In this document: piece after piece, positions 49,156 to 56,937 of the stretch
Layout of the letters: each line of letters begins with the position of its first letter
How positions within the stretch are numbered: position 1 is the first letter of the stretch
DNA from: a virus
Length of the DNA: 64,000 bases
Virus record (IMG/VR): IMGVR_UViG_3300047496_000204
Location: 1 to 64,000 of that record
Reading direction: 5' to 3' (one strand)
Notes under the pieces: generated by a model
What the model saw: only the letters and a program-made list of their open reading frames with translations
What the model was told of the DNA's origin: nothing
Database searches by the model: none
Position numbers and translations under genes: made by a program

Positions 49156-49536
49156 ATGAGAAAGATTGCGATTATTTTAACTAGTAGTCGTTATGATGAT
49201 TATGATAATTACCATATGATTATCAATTCTATCACGGATTGGCAGGAAGTTTCTGAAGAAGATTACCGATTGCTAGATTCTTTTTCTTATGTAAAAGATT
49301 TTACAATTTTGGAGCAACCGATTGCTCCTAAGGATTACATTGGTAATACGATTGCAGAGTTTAGGGAATTAGCGAGAAAGCAAAAAGAAGAAGATGACGC
49401 GAGAATATTAGCTGAAGAAAAAAAGAAGCAGGCTCGTGCGGAAAAGAAAATTCTCAAAGAAGCTGAAACTCGCAAAGCATTGTTTGAAAAGCTTCAAGCA
49501 GAATTTGGTTCAAGTTCTCCAGTCAGCAATGGGTAA
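49156..49536 (+). CDS. Hypothetical protein with charged coiled-coil tail
   Basis: 126 residues. C-terminal 50 residues are Lys/Glu/Ala-rich helix (EEKKKQARAEKKILKEAETR). Unrecognised. Confidence 0.65.
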   Translation: MRKIAIILTSSRYDDYDNYHMIINSITDWQEVSEEDYRLLDSFSYVKDFTILEQPIAPKDYIGNTIAEFRELARKQKEEDDARILAEEKKKQARAEKKILKEAETRKALFEKLQAEFGSSSPVSNG

Positions 49537-49539
49537 AAA

Positions 49540-49941
49540 ATGGGAATTATCTACACACTGGTAAAACGTGATGTTCCAGAAGCTTTCGATCTTGGTAAGG
49601 GGCCTTGGGATATAGTTTTTGAACGAAAACATGGTTTTTCATTTTTTGCTAACAAAAATGGAAATTTTGAAGAATCATTTAAAATTGAAGAAGCTAAATT
49701 GAGATCAAACATCAAGAAGTTTGGTCTTGAGCGTTGGTCTATTGATAATGACAAGTTGGTTCGAAGAATCACATCTTGGGCCAAAGATTCAGAAATATTT
49801 TTGATCAACTATTGGGAAGAGATTGAGTCTCTTCAGGAAGAAAATGATCGAGAAAATTTTGACTTCCACGATCTCGATGATTTTTTGGTAGCTTCGCTTT
49901 TTGACTACAAAATCACGGCGTCAATATGGGAAGACAAATGA
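49540..49941 (+). CDS. Hypothetical protein
   Basis: 133 residues, acidic C-terminus, aromatic-rich. Starts 3 nt after the previous stop. Confidence 0.6.
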   Translation: MGIIYTLVKRDVPEAFDLGKGPWDIVFERKHGFSFFANKNGNFEESFKIEEAKLRSNIKKFGLERWSIDNDKLVRRITSWAKDSEIFLINYWEEIESLQEENDRENFDFHDLDDFLVASLFDYKITASIWEDK

Positions 49942-50011
49942 GACAAAGAGCCTATTGGGTCGGCATCTGCTGGGTGCGCCAAGGAAGCTCGATCCTCTGC
50001 GGAGGATCAAT

Positions 50012-50082
50012 GGTTCTATAACTCAATGGTAGAGTGGCAGGCTCATAACTTGCTCATCTTGGTTCGATTCCAAGTAGAACCT
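50012..50082 (+). tRNA. tRNA-Met-type (CAU)
   Basis: Acceptor GGTTCTA/TAGAACC, anticodon arm GCAGG-CTCATAA-CTTGC, T-arm CTTGG-TTCGATT-CCAAG. Could be elongator Met or Ile(CAU). A GATCCTC/GAGGATC hairpin lies just upstream. Confidence 0.88.
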
Positions 50083-50171
50083 CCAAAATCCTACAGAAGT
50101 CGCCAAAAAACGTTTGACAAAGTTTATTTTCGGTCTATATTTTAATTCTCAATTTAAATAGGATTGAAAAA

Positions 50172-50681
50172 ATGGGCACAAGATCGGATATTATCGTTGA
50201 ACATGCTGATGGCAAGTTCAAGAGAATTTACTGTCATTGGGATGGATATCTGGAAGGTGTTGGTCAAACACTTTTTTCTCATTACAATAGTCAAGAGCGC
50301 GCTGAAGCGGTAGTTGCGCCGGGTGATATGTCATCCTTGGCAGAAAGATGTGATGGGGAGCCTGGACATTCCTTCGATAATAACGTCAAGGGTCAAACCG
50401 TGTATTATGGTCGGGATCGTGGCGAAACAGAAATGGACGGCGTAGTTGGTGATACACTCGTTTCTGTTTGGCCGTCAGAGGGCACTTGGACGGAATTCAC
50501 TTATGTTTGGACACAAGGTCGCTGGTGGGTCGCAGATGCCGATGAAGGTTCACAAGCCCTTCATAGTCTGGAAGATGCCTTGAAGGGCGATGATCGTCCT
50601 ACACCCTTGCCTTGGGTGATCCCGAGTAGGGACCGAGGACCGGGATCGAGGCCCGGCTTGTCCACCAAAATAATATATTGA
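50172..50681 (+). CDS. MATRSN-type phage protein, copy 2
   Basis: Reads 169 residues; YCHWDGYLEGVG, YNSQERAEAVVAPGDMS and YYGRDRGE match the gene at 45301. The last 30 codons cross a tRNA-like sequence and the natural C-terminus may be earlier. A TTGACA promoter lies near 50114. Confidence 0.72.
   Translation: MGTRSDIIVEHADGKFKRIYCHWDGYLEGVGQTLFSHYNSQERAEAVVAPGDMSSLAERCDGEPGHSFDNNVKGQTVYYGRDRGETEMDGVVGDTLVSVWPSEGTWTEFTYVWTQGRWWVADADEGSQALHSLEDALKGDDRPTPLPWVIPSRDRGPGSRPGLSTKIIY
50585..50667 (+). tRNA. tRNA-Gly(GCC)-like gene, D-arm-less
   Basis: Acceptor GGGCGAT pairs with CTTGTCC (six of seven with G-U), A73, encoded CCA; anticodon arm CACCC-TTGCCTT-GGGTG; T-arm CCGGG-ATCGAGG-CCCGG. Only about 10 nt separate acceptor and anticodon stems, and the variable region has a TCCC/GGGA hairpin. 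Same odd shape as 39531-39613. Confidence 0.5.
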
Positions 50682-50711
50682 CTATTTCTCAAATAGTTAG
50701 TAAATACATAT

Positions 50712-50795
50712 ATGATATTAGTTGTGTTTCTTATCGTCAGTATAGCAGTCGGCCTTTCGGGGGCTGTTATGAGACGATGTAGGAAACATTTCTAA
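50712..50795 (+). CDS. Very small membrane peptide
   Basis: 27 residues with one hydrophobic helix (LVVFLIVSIAVGLSGAV) and a basic end. No clear ribosome site. Confidence 0.4.
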   Translation: MILVVFLIVSIAVGLSGAVMRRCRKHF

Positions 50796-50800
50796 TAAAT

Positions 50801-50876
50801 GGCCCTTTCGCCAAATGGGAAGGCATCGCTTTTACACGGCGACATTGAGTTGGTTCGATTCCAACAAGGGCTACCA
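50801..50876 (+). tRNA. tRNA-Val(UAC)
   Basis: Acceptor GGCCCTT/AAGGGCT, encoded CCA, anticodon arm TCGCT-TTTACAC-GGCGA, T-arm GTTGG-TTCGATT-CCAAC. Confidence 0.88.
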
Positions 50877-50889
50877 TTTTTAAGTTTAT

Positions 50890-50965
50890 TCCATCCAAAG
50901 CACAAGGTGTGCTGGCTCACTGTTAATGAGTATCGAGCCCAGTTCGATTCTGGGGGATGGAGCCA
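50890..50965 (+). tRNA. tRNA-Asn(GUU)
   Basis: Acceptor TCCATCC/GGATGGA, G73, encoded CCA, anticodon arm GCTCA-CTGTTAA-TGAGT, T-arm CCCAG-TTCGATT-CTGGG. Confidence 0.92.
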
Positions 50966-51017
50966 GACTGCGACAGTATGTCGCATGCTATTACATAGCC
51001 TTACATGAAAGGTTTCG

Positions 51018-51042
51018 AACATAGAAGATAAATACTTCTATG
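51018..51042 (+). promoter_or_regulatory. Late promoter inside a palindrome
   Basis: GATAAATA (51027-51034) sits between CATAGAAG and CTTCTATG, a perfect 8-bp inverted repeat that also spans the ATG at 51040. A transcript from upstream would hide the start codon in a hairpin; a late transcript would not. Confidence 0.7.
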
Positions 51043-52017
51043 GAAACTTGTAGTATATGTAGTAAAACATTTAAGAATTCATTAGCATTAAGTGGTCATT
51101 CTCGGTGGCATAAAACCACCATATACAAAGAACCTATATTTGATTATTCTGTGTCATGTATTTTTACCAAAAAGAAAATGCACATCACTCGATGGGAAGA
51201 CTATCAAAATAGGGTGAGAAACTGCCAATGCTGTAAAAAATTATTTGAGAAAATTGGTAATACTTCTGGCCTCTTTTGTTCTAAAAGTTGTTCTGCCACC
51301 GAAAATAATAAAAAAAGAGAACCTGTATCAGATAAACAAAAACAAAAGACATCAAATGCCTTAAAAACCTATTTTGATAATCACGGAGGCCGACAGTGGT
51401 CAACAACACATAAAACAAAAATTGAAAATTATAAATATAATTTTATTTCTGTAAATTTTTCTACTTGTATATGTGGAAAAATCTTCTTGAGCAAAGGCAA
51501 AAATTGGAAGCCAAAGAAACACTGTTCGACAAATTGTCGAAACGAAGCTCTAAGTGAAAATAGAATCAAATTTCTTCAAGAAAATGGAACGTCTAATTTT
51601 TCTACAAGAATTCCTGGATTTTGTTATAAAAACATAACCATCGATTGTGATTCAAAATTGGAAGCCGCTGCGGTTCAATATTTAATAGATGTTAAATCCG
51701 CATCTCATATCGAACGCTGTGAAAGCATTGTGAATTTCTATGATAAACATGGAAAACATCATAGATTTTTACCTGATTTTTTTGTGAGAATAGACTATAA
51801 AAGTTATATTGTTGAAGTAAAACAGGTTTACAGAAAATCAAGTTATATTGGAGATTACAATCAATATTTTGAGGAAAAAAAGAAAGCGTTGTTGAAGTTT
51901 TGTGATGAAAAAAATTTAGAGATGTTGTGGTTAGATTTCGATTATGATAAATTGTTCGAAAAGATGTATAGAAAGTTTTTGAAAGAAAATTGTGTTAAAA
52001 TGTGCGGACGAAATTGA
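51040..52017 (+). CDS. Zinc-finger homing endonuclease, TnsA/VSR-like core
   Basis: 325 residues. Zinc knuckles: CSICSKTF with H-x-R-W-H, CQCCKKLF, FCSKSCSA, CICGKIFL and HCSTNCRN. The nuclease core DSKLEAAAVQYLID, HHRFLPDFFVRI and YIVEVKQVYRKS has the E, P-D and E-V-K pattern of the PD-(D/E)XK fold. Start controlled by the palindromic late promoter. Free-standing, next to tRNA genes. Confidence 0.8.
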   Translation: METCSICSKTFKNSLALSGHSRWHKTTIYKEPIFDYSVSCIFTKKKMHITRWEDYQNRVRNCQCCKKLFEKIGNTSGLFCSKSCSATENNKKREPVSDKQKQKTSNALKTYFDNHGGRQWSTTHKTKIENYKYNFISVNFSTCICGKIFLSKGKNWKPKKHCSTNCRNEALSENRIKFLQENGTSNFSTRIPGFCYKNITIDCDSKLEAAAVQYLIDVKSASHIERCESIVNFYDKHGKHHRFLPDFFVRIDYKSYIVEVKQVYRKSSYIGDYNQYFEEKKKALLKFCDEKNLEMLWLDFDYDKLFEKMYRKFLKENCVKMCGRN

Positions 52018-52047
52018 GTTTCATTCCTCGACCCTAAAAGGTGACTA

Positions 52048-52197
52048 ATGATTACTGAAAAACAAAGAGACCGGATTTTCGATGAATGGCTTGAAAGAGA
52101 ATTCGAAGAAGAATTGATAGATAATCCAATTCTTTGGCCTTTAACGACATCTTTTGCGTATTGTTTGATACGAAATGAAGACGAATCTCTTCATTGA
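52048..52197 (+). CDS. Small acidic protein
   Basis: 49 residues, EWLEREFEEELI helix, AAAGGTG upstream. Confidence 0.5.
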   Translation: MITEKQRDRIFDEWLEREFEEELIDNPILWPLTTSFAYCLIRNEDESLH

Positions 52198-52203
52198 TTT
52201 TAT

Positions 52204-52275
52204 GGACATGTAGCTCATTGGTAGAGCATCGCACTGAAAATGCGAGTGTAAGTGGTTCGATTCCACTCTTGTCCA
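52204..52275 (+). tRNA. tRNA-Phe(GAA)
   Basis: Acceptor GGACATG/CTTGTCC with one mismatch, anticodon arm TCGCA-CTGAAAA-TGCGA, T-arm AGTGG-TTCGATT-CCACT. Confidence 0.88.
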
Positions 52276-52362
52276 CCGGGGAAGGCCCGCTACTTACACG
52301 CCAGATTCGTCCAGCGTTAGTTCAACGTAGAACATCCCCCTATTTTTATGTTGAAAGTTTTA

Positions 52363-52436
52363 TGAAGGTTGCCTCTTGGTGAGGCAGCGGTCCTTTGAAG
52401 TCCGCCAGCTTGGTTCGAACCCAAGACCTTCATCCA
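52363..52436 (+). tRNA. tRNA-Gln(UUG), copy 1
   Basis: Acceptor TGAAGGT/ACCTTCA, encoded CCA, anticodon loop CTTTGAA on a stem with one T-T mismatch, T-arm CTTGG-TTCGAAC-CCAAG. Confidence 0.8.
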
Positions 52437-52440
52437 ATAT

Positions 52441-52516
52441 TCAGGGATAGTTCAATTGGTAGAACATCGCTTTTTGGTAGCGAGTGTTGAGAGTTCGAGT
52501 CTTTCTCCCTGAGCCA
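52441..52516 (+). tRNA. tRNA-Gln(UUG), copy 2
   Basis: Acceptor TCAGGGA/TCCCTGA, G73, encoded CCA, anticodon arm TCGCT-TTTTGGT-AGCGA. Confidence 0.9.
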
Positions 52517-52518
52517 AA

Positions 52519-53175
52519 TCAAAAAATTATCTCGTTTAGAGGAATTTCTTTTTCAATTACTGAATTGCCGGAAAAAGAAATAGTGGAACACATTTTCATC
52601 ATTTCTTCTTCTTTACTGGATGATGTTAAAATTAATTGTGAATGTCTAATGCATGGAAGCATACTTGTCCAAAAATCTTTTATTTTGGTTGGATTAGCCA
52701 CTTCATAATCGTCTACTATTACCATGCTCAATGAAAGCCCCCGACCGGTAGTATCGGAAACACTTCTAACAAGAAGCTGGCTATGGTTATCAAATTTCAT
52801 TGAGCTTAAGTTGTATTCAGTTATTCCTTTTCTAAGAAAAATTGGAAGATTATCATACATAATTTTTATAATATGAAGTTTTTCTTTTGCGCTTGCGACA
52901 CTATTTCCGCAAAGCAATATAGTTTGATCTGAATTAAACATTGTCTTCCAAACAAGAAAAGCACAAAGAGCAGAGGTTTTACCACTTTGTCTTGGTAATT
53001 CGAATGACAGTGTTCGATTTTCGCTATCGAGTTTGTTTATAATAATTTCTTGTTTAAAGGTAAGGTTCATCGGAACTAACCCTCTTATAAGATGCGACAA
53101 TTTAATGTATGTGTTGATAAAATATACAGGATTAATTGCACATTTAGCGAATTCTTCTTCTAATGATAATGACAT
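52519..53175 (-). CDS. Truncated TerL-like ATPase without nuclease domain
   Basis: 218 residues. EFAKCAINPVYFINTYI, then FELPRQSGKTSALCAFLVWK (Walker A), YDNLPIFLRKGITEYN, SDTTGRGLSLSMVIVDDYEVA (Walker B) and LILTSSSKEEE align in order with the ATPase half of the TerL at 9837 (RQTGK, YENLPDHIRDEV, GRGLSITLLYVDEFAAL, ITSTPQD). The acidic Walker B pair is DD instead of DE and no RNase H nuclease follows. A diverged duplicate; could act as a packaging regulator or be decaying. Confidence 0.85.
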   Translation of the reverse strand: MSLSLEEEFAKCAINPVYFINTYIKLSHLIRGLVPMNLTFKQEIIINKLDSENRTLSFELPRQSGKTSALCAFLVWKTMFNSDQTILLCGNSVASAKEKLHIIKIMYDNLPIFLRKGITEYNLSSMKFDNHSQLLVRSVSDTTGRGLSLSMVIVDDYEVANPTKIKDFWTSMLPCIRHSQLILTSSSKEEEMMKMCSTISFSGNSVIEKEIPLNEIIF

Positions 53176-53286
53176 TTTTTCTCTAAAATTAACGTTGTAT
53201 ATTATTTATCTACAAGGTCTCCATCACCAATAACGATGGAGCGCAAGTCTCTTGATACGAGGGCAAGAGGGCCGTGAATATTTCGG

Positions 53287-53314
53287 TTGACACTTCTTCG
53301 AACTATGTTATCTT
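53287..53314 (+). promoter_or_regulatory. Early promoter, TTGACA-N16-TATCTT
   Basis: TTGACA 53287-53292, TATCTT 53309-53314. Confidence 0.78.
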
Positions 53315-53346
53315 ATGAAAATAATTTGACGCATAGGAGAAACATC

Positions 53347-53613
53347 ATGTCTGAACTTGCAACACTGGTTGAAGAAGTTCAAATTTCCAAGAAGGAATAT
53401 TTGGAATATCTTGAGGAACATGGTTCCACGAGTAATACTGAACGTTATAAGGAACTTTCGAAGCCGTCGTATCGGAAGCCGCTAGTCAATCGCGTCTATC
53501 GTGCTGTTCGAGCGTTGAGCGATTATATGCAGAAGGAAACTGGACTGACTTCTTATCAATTCAGTGATCTTTTTTCGAGTTATGGATATATGGGTAATCC
53601 GGACGAGGAATAG
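53347..53613 (+). CDS. Small early protein
   Basis: 88 residues from the ATG at 53347 (TAGGAG upstream), helical. A TTCACGC/GCGTGAA hairpin follows at 53620-53638. Confidence 0.65.
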   Translation: MSELATLVEEVQISKKEYLEYLEEHGSTSNTERYKELSKPSYRKPLVNRVYRAVRALSDYMQKETGLTSYQFSDLFSSYGYMGNPDEE

Positions 53614-53657
53614 AGAAAATGTTCACGCGCTTGGCGTGAAATTTAGAGGAATTTTAA

Positions 53658-54179
53658 ATGACTTACGATGAAGCTATTGCGATTTTGACTCAATTTTGTG
53701 CCAAAATTGACGGTCTGACATTTAGTCAATGTGAAGTTGGTGTTGGTCGGCCAGCAGTTGCTTTATTCTTGGATGACAAGATTCTTCACTACAATTTTTG
53801 GACGTATGATAGTTCTACTGGTGATTTCATTAGCCCATTTCCAGAGGAAATGGAAATTGATGTTCCGGATGGAGTTAATGCCTATCACAAGGATAATTTC
53901 ATTGCCGTGTTAATTGGGGAAGGTCAAATCAATATTGAACGAAGTGTTATTCCATTGATTCAAGCTCTCAACGGCGAAAATCCGGATACGATCTTGGCGA
54001 ATATGCCTGAAGAAGAAACTCAAGACCAAGAAACCTTGGAAGAAGCCTTCAAGCAGTTGGCTATCTGGTGTTTGTCTATGAAAAAACAACAAATTGAAAT
54101 TGCGATATATACAGACACCAATCAGAGCTATGGTCCTGGAAATAGTGCTATTCCGATTGTTGTAAAAATCTTGGAGTAA
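53658..54179 (+). CDS. Hypothetical protein
   Basis: 173 residues, acidic, with GAGG upstream. N-terminal alpha/beta, C-terminal helix. Unrecognised. Confidence 0.65.
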   Translation: MTYDEAIAILTQFCAKIDGLTFSQCEVGVGRPAVALFLDDKILHYNFWTYDSSTGDFISPFPEEMEIDVPDGVNAYHKDNFIAVLIGEGQINIERSVIPLIQALNGENPDTILANMPEEETQDQETLEEAFKQLAIWCLSMKKQQIEIAIYTDTNQSYGPGNSAIPIVVKILE

Positions 54180-54193
54180 ATTTTAAAAATCGT

Positions 54194-54221
54194 TTGACAA
54201 TAGTTAGAACTATGTTATCTT
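54194..54221 (+). promoter_or_regulatory. Early promoter, TTGACA-N16-TATCTT
   Basis: TTGACA 54194-54199, TATCTT 54216-54221; transcribes the structured leader. Confidence 0.78.
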
Positions 54222-54234
54222 GATTAAGTAATCA

Positions 54235-54360
54235 GTTCGGCGGCGGGACGACGACTCCGTAAGTCCGCAGAACTACTCTACCAGGGTGAGGAGAAGTTGG
54301 AGTCGGGTGGATGCCCTGGGGCTGTAATGGCTTTCCCACTTCTCCTCTCCCAGGGCCGAT
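54235..54360 (+). ncRNA. Structured leader with kissing-loop or switch potential
   Basis: CGACTCC (54252-54258) pairs with GGAGTCG (54299-54305). GCCCTGGG (54313-54320) pairs with CCCAGGGC (54349-54356). In the loop of the first, GAGGAGAAGT (54288-54297) is the exact complement of ACTTCTCCTC (54338-54347) in the loop of the second. CCAGGG at 54281 could also compete for CCCTGG. The pattern suits a pseudoknotted RNA or a riboswitch-like leader of the gene at 54384. Confidence 0.7.
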
Positions 54361-54383
54361 AGTTGAATAAAAAGGAGATTGAT

Positions 54384-54539
54384 ATGTCCAAGGAAGAAAT
54401 TATTCAGTTTTTGAAGGATAATCTTACTATTCATCTTGAAGTGGAGGATTATGGTTCTAGCAACCAAGTTAATATTAAGTTGTGTTTAGATGGAGAAGAA
54501 ATTTCTTCCACCTTCCAATATATTTCAAAGGGTGAATAA
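54384..54539 (+). CDS. Small early protein downstream of structured leader
   Basis: 51 residues, AAGGAG upstream, alpha/beta (MSKEEIIQFLKDNL then beta strands). Unrecognised. Confidence 0.65.
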   Translation: MSKEEIIQFLKDNLTIHLEVEDYGSSNQVNIKLCLDGEEISSTFQYISKGE

Positions 54540-54540
54540 T

Positions 54541-54780
54541 ATGTGTGAATGTTACAATATCGATCATCCCGGCTTCGATCCGGCTTGCCCACTTCATGGT
54601 ATTAACGGTATTTACCAGCGAGAAAGTGAATCCGAAGCTGCGTTCGAACGCTGGTGGCTTACTCAAGAACAGCAGTCTCAAGTGCCGATTTCTGAAGAAC
54701 ACCGCGCTGTTCTCAATATTTTTCGTAAGGTTTCTTGGAACGCTTGGCAAGCGGCTATTTCTTATATGGCAGATGCGTGA
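54541..54780 (+). CDS. Small Cys/His-rich protein
   Basis: 79 residues: MCECYNIDHPGFDPACPLHG is a likely zinc site. Typical of small early phage proteins. Overlaps the next ATG. Confidence 0.62.
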   Translation: MCECYNIDHPGFDPACPLHGINGIYQRESESEAAFERWWLTQEQQSQVPISEEHRAVLNIFRKVSWNAWQAAISYMADA

Positions 54781-55280
54781 TGCAAAATATTTTCATCGTA
54801 GTCGCATATGGCGGCCAATATGAAAACGCTTGGGGATCAATATCGGCAGCTTTCACTGATAGATCATCGGCCGAGGCGTATATTCTTTATAAAGAAGATT
54901 TAGCGCAACGCATTTATCAAAAAGAAGTTTTGTTGGCTGCTTTTTATGAGAAGTATGAAGCGGAAAATCCGCGCCCGCCACGTGCAGTTCAACATGTTCT
55001 TCCACGTTGGAGATCGGGAATGTCCGAAAAAGATATTACCCCCGAGATGCGGACGGAACGAACACGTCTTTTCGATCTAAATAGCAAACTTGCGGAAGAA
55101 GCAAGCATCGCTTACGAAATATATGAAGAAACTTTACTTGCGGCTCAACAACAATATGCCGAGGCTGGTGGTATCGATTCTCCTGATCGAATCGTTAGGT
55201 ATGCCAATATGCCAGATGTTCGTTGGCGTATCGATGAAAATTTTCTGCATTCTTCTTTCGATCCTATTCACTTTCATTAG
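54780..55280 (+). CDS. Hypothetical protein
   Basis: 166 residues. IFIVVAYGGQYENAWGSI and FTDRSSAEAYI resemble small phage proteins with a ferredoxin-like start; the middle is long helix. Unrecognised. Confidence 0.62.
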   Translation: MQNIFIVVAYGGQYENAWGSISAAFTDRSSAEAYILYKEDLAQRIYQKEVLLAAFYEKYEAENPRPPRAVQHVLPRWRSGMSEKDITPEMRTERTRLFDLNSKLAEEASIAYEIYEETLLAAQQQYAEAGGIDSPDRIVRYANMPDVRWRIDENFLHSSFDPIHFH

Positions 55281-55290
55281 GAAATATCTG

Positions 55291-55657
55291 ATGGAAACTG
55301 TTTTAAAAGAACCAATTCTTCGTGATGATCACCCGATTTATGCGGATTATATTTACATTGCTGATGGAAAAGTTTACATTTCGGATTGAAATTACGGTTC
55401 GAGAACTAAAGTCGAGAGAAGGTTTTACGGAAATCCGGAGATGCGATATATATGGCCGTAATCTCGGACATAAAATACAGAAAGAAGAAACAGATGTATC
55501 TTTCCCATTTCCAGAAAGAATTGCTCCTAAGCCTATTAGAGTGAAAAAGGCTGGAAAACATGGTAAGGTAAAGATTAAGAATAGATTTAAATTTAAATGC
55601 CGGTTTAGCTCATTTGGTAGAGCGCCTGTTTGGAGGAAAGTGATCAGTGATCAGTGA
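55291..55657 (+). pseudogene. Small protein with a 1-nt insertion
   Basis: Intact for 32 residues (METVLKEPILRDDHPIYADY...). Removing one T near 55379 joins it to EITVRELKSREGFTEIRRCDI and on into tRNA-Pro. The natural end is unclear. Confidence 0.5.
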
Positions 55658-55753
55658 TCATAGAACATATCACCAGTGGATATGATGGTGCAAATCCAGA
55701 ATCCTCAAAATTGTAATCAGGGGGCGGCAAGTTCGAAACTTGCAACCGGCGCC
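55599..55753 (+). tRNA. tRNA-Pro(UGG) with an 81-nt insertion at 37/38
   Basis: Acceptor GCCGGTT/AACCGGC, D-arm GCTC/GAGC, T-arm GCAAG-TTCGAAA-CTTGC. The anticodon arm reads CCTG-TTTGGA, insert (55635-55715), then A-TCAGG; restoring one A gives CCTGA-TTTGGA...A-TCAGG. The insert starts GGAAAG and contains TGGTGCAAATCCAGAATC, plus three copies of GTGATCA. Confidence 0.75.
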
Positions 55754-56278
55754 CTAATAACTTTTTCCTTCGCTATATCTTTGGCGGCGAAACGCCCTGC
55801 CATTTCCAATATTCAATGCTTTAAAAGTTGGAGTTTGTGAATGACAATTTGGACAAAGCAATGTCGTGTTTTCTCGTGAATGATCATCGGAATTACCATT
55901 GATGTGTTCAATTTCCAAATATATAGGTAAATTATTCCAAGTAGTGTTTAAGCATTTCTGACATTGATGCCCAAGTTCTTCTACGAGTTGTTTTTTCCTG
56001 CGCTTGGATGACCAAACAGAATTAGGGTTATTTTTAAATAATTCCCATTTATTTTTAAAGAAACATCGTTGTGAGCAATATATTTGTCTCTGAGAATAGA
56101 TAATAGTGCTACAATGTAGGCAAATTCCGTTCTCTTTATTTTTTCTAATTTTTTTATTTTTTGTTTTTGTAATCGATTTAGTTATTTTTGAAATTCTTTT
56201 AGTATTATTTACTGATGCCGAGCAAGAACGATTGCAAAAAATATTTCCATGTTTTCTTTTTTCATAAGGAATTATCAT
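55754..56278 (-). CDS. HNH homing endonuclease abutting tRNA-Pro
   Basis: 174 residues as read from ATG at 56278, but the frame stays open to 56436 with more zinc-knuckle sequence (CNCCQPQ, CLHCKMI), so an alternative start or 5' loss is likely. Zinc knuckles FCNRSCSA, CLHCSTI, YCSQRCFF; HNH core CQKCLNTTWNN, LEIEHINGNSDDHSRENTTLLCPNCHSQT. Its stop codon touches the tRNA 3' end. Confidence 0.85.
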   Translation of the reverse strand: MIIPYEKRKHGNIFCNRSCSASVNNTKRISKITKSITKTKNKKIRKNKENGICLHCSTIIYSQRQIYCSQRCFFKNKWELFKNNPNSVWSSKRRKKQLVEELGHQCQKCLNTTWNNLPIYLEIEHINGNSDDHSRENTTLLCPNCHSQTPTFKALNIGNGRAFRRQRYSEGKSY

Positions 56279-56460
56279 TTTACAATGCAGACAATGATCA
56301 GTTTTTAATCCATATTTTTCTTCCGCTGTCAGTAATTTGAACGTAGGATCAAGTTTTCTTTGATGGCGATATAAAGATTTTTGGGCTGAATATGATTTTT
56401 GCGGTTGACAACAATTACATTTAAATCTAATATCTCCTTATATTCGAAAAGGAGATAATC

Positions 56461-56558
56461 ATGATGAATTTGAACGAACTGGTCTTTATGCTGGTGTTTT
56501 AGGTGAAATGTCTCCGCTCCAAACTCTTGGTGCGAGACTTCTTTTGGAGGGTTGGTAA
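56461..56558 (+). pseudogene. Small protein (about 32 residues) with a 1-nt deletion
   Basis: AAGGAG precedes ATGATG. Adding an A near 56467 gives FERTGLYAGVLGEMSPLQTL and LLLEGW to TAA just before the next gene. A TTGACA promoter lies at 56404. Confidence 0.55.
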
Positions 56559-56559
56559 A

Positions 56560-56937
56560 ATGACAAATTACAATGAAATAGTTGATACCGTTTTGGCGGC
56601 TCCAGCGGATGCGCGTGTTTTTGTTCTGAAGGGAATTTTCTCTGATTCTGAACGGAATTTCAATCTTCTTTTGCTGGATTGTATGTTAGAACGCCTTCAA
56701 GTATGGCCTTATCGAGATTCTGTTACCAGTTTGGTTAGTAATGAAATACATTCTGAACGATTAAATGAAATCGTTGATTTTCTTTTGGATTCATCTCGGG
56801 AAGCCAGATTTTATGCTTTGAAGGGTATTCTGGTTGAGTATTCTACTAACAGTTTTCTTGTTCTGTTGGCTCATAATTTGATTTCTCGGCTGGCGTTTCA
56901 GAAGTTCAACCTGGACAAGAATGTGGAATGTCTGTAG
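56560..56937 (+). CDS. Protein of two tandem helical repeats
   Basis: 125 residues with GGAGG upstream. Residues 6-47 and 71-112 repeat the pattern I-V-D-x-x-L-x-x-x-x-x-A-R-x-x-x-L-K-G-I then a leucine-rich helix (LLLDCMLERL / LLAHNLISRL). Unrecognised. Confidence 0.65.
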   Translation: MTNYNEIVDTVLAAPADARVFVLKGIFSDSERNFNLLLLDCMLERLQVWPYRDSVTSLVSNEIHSERLNEIVDFLLDSSREARFYALKGILVEYSTNSFLVLLAHNLISRLAFQKFNLDKNVECL

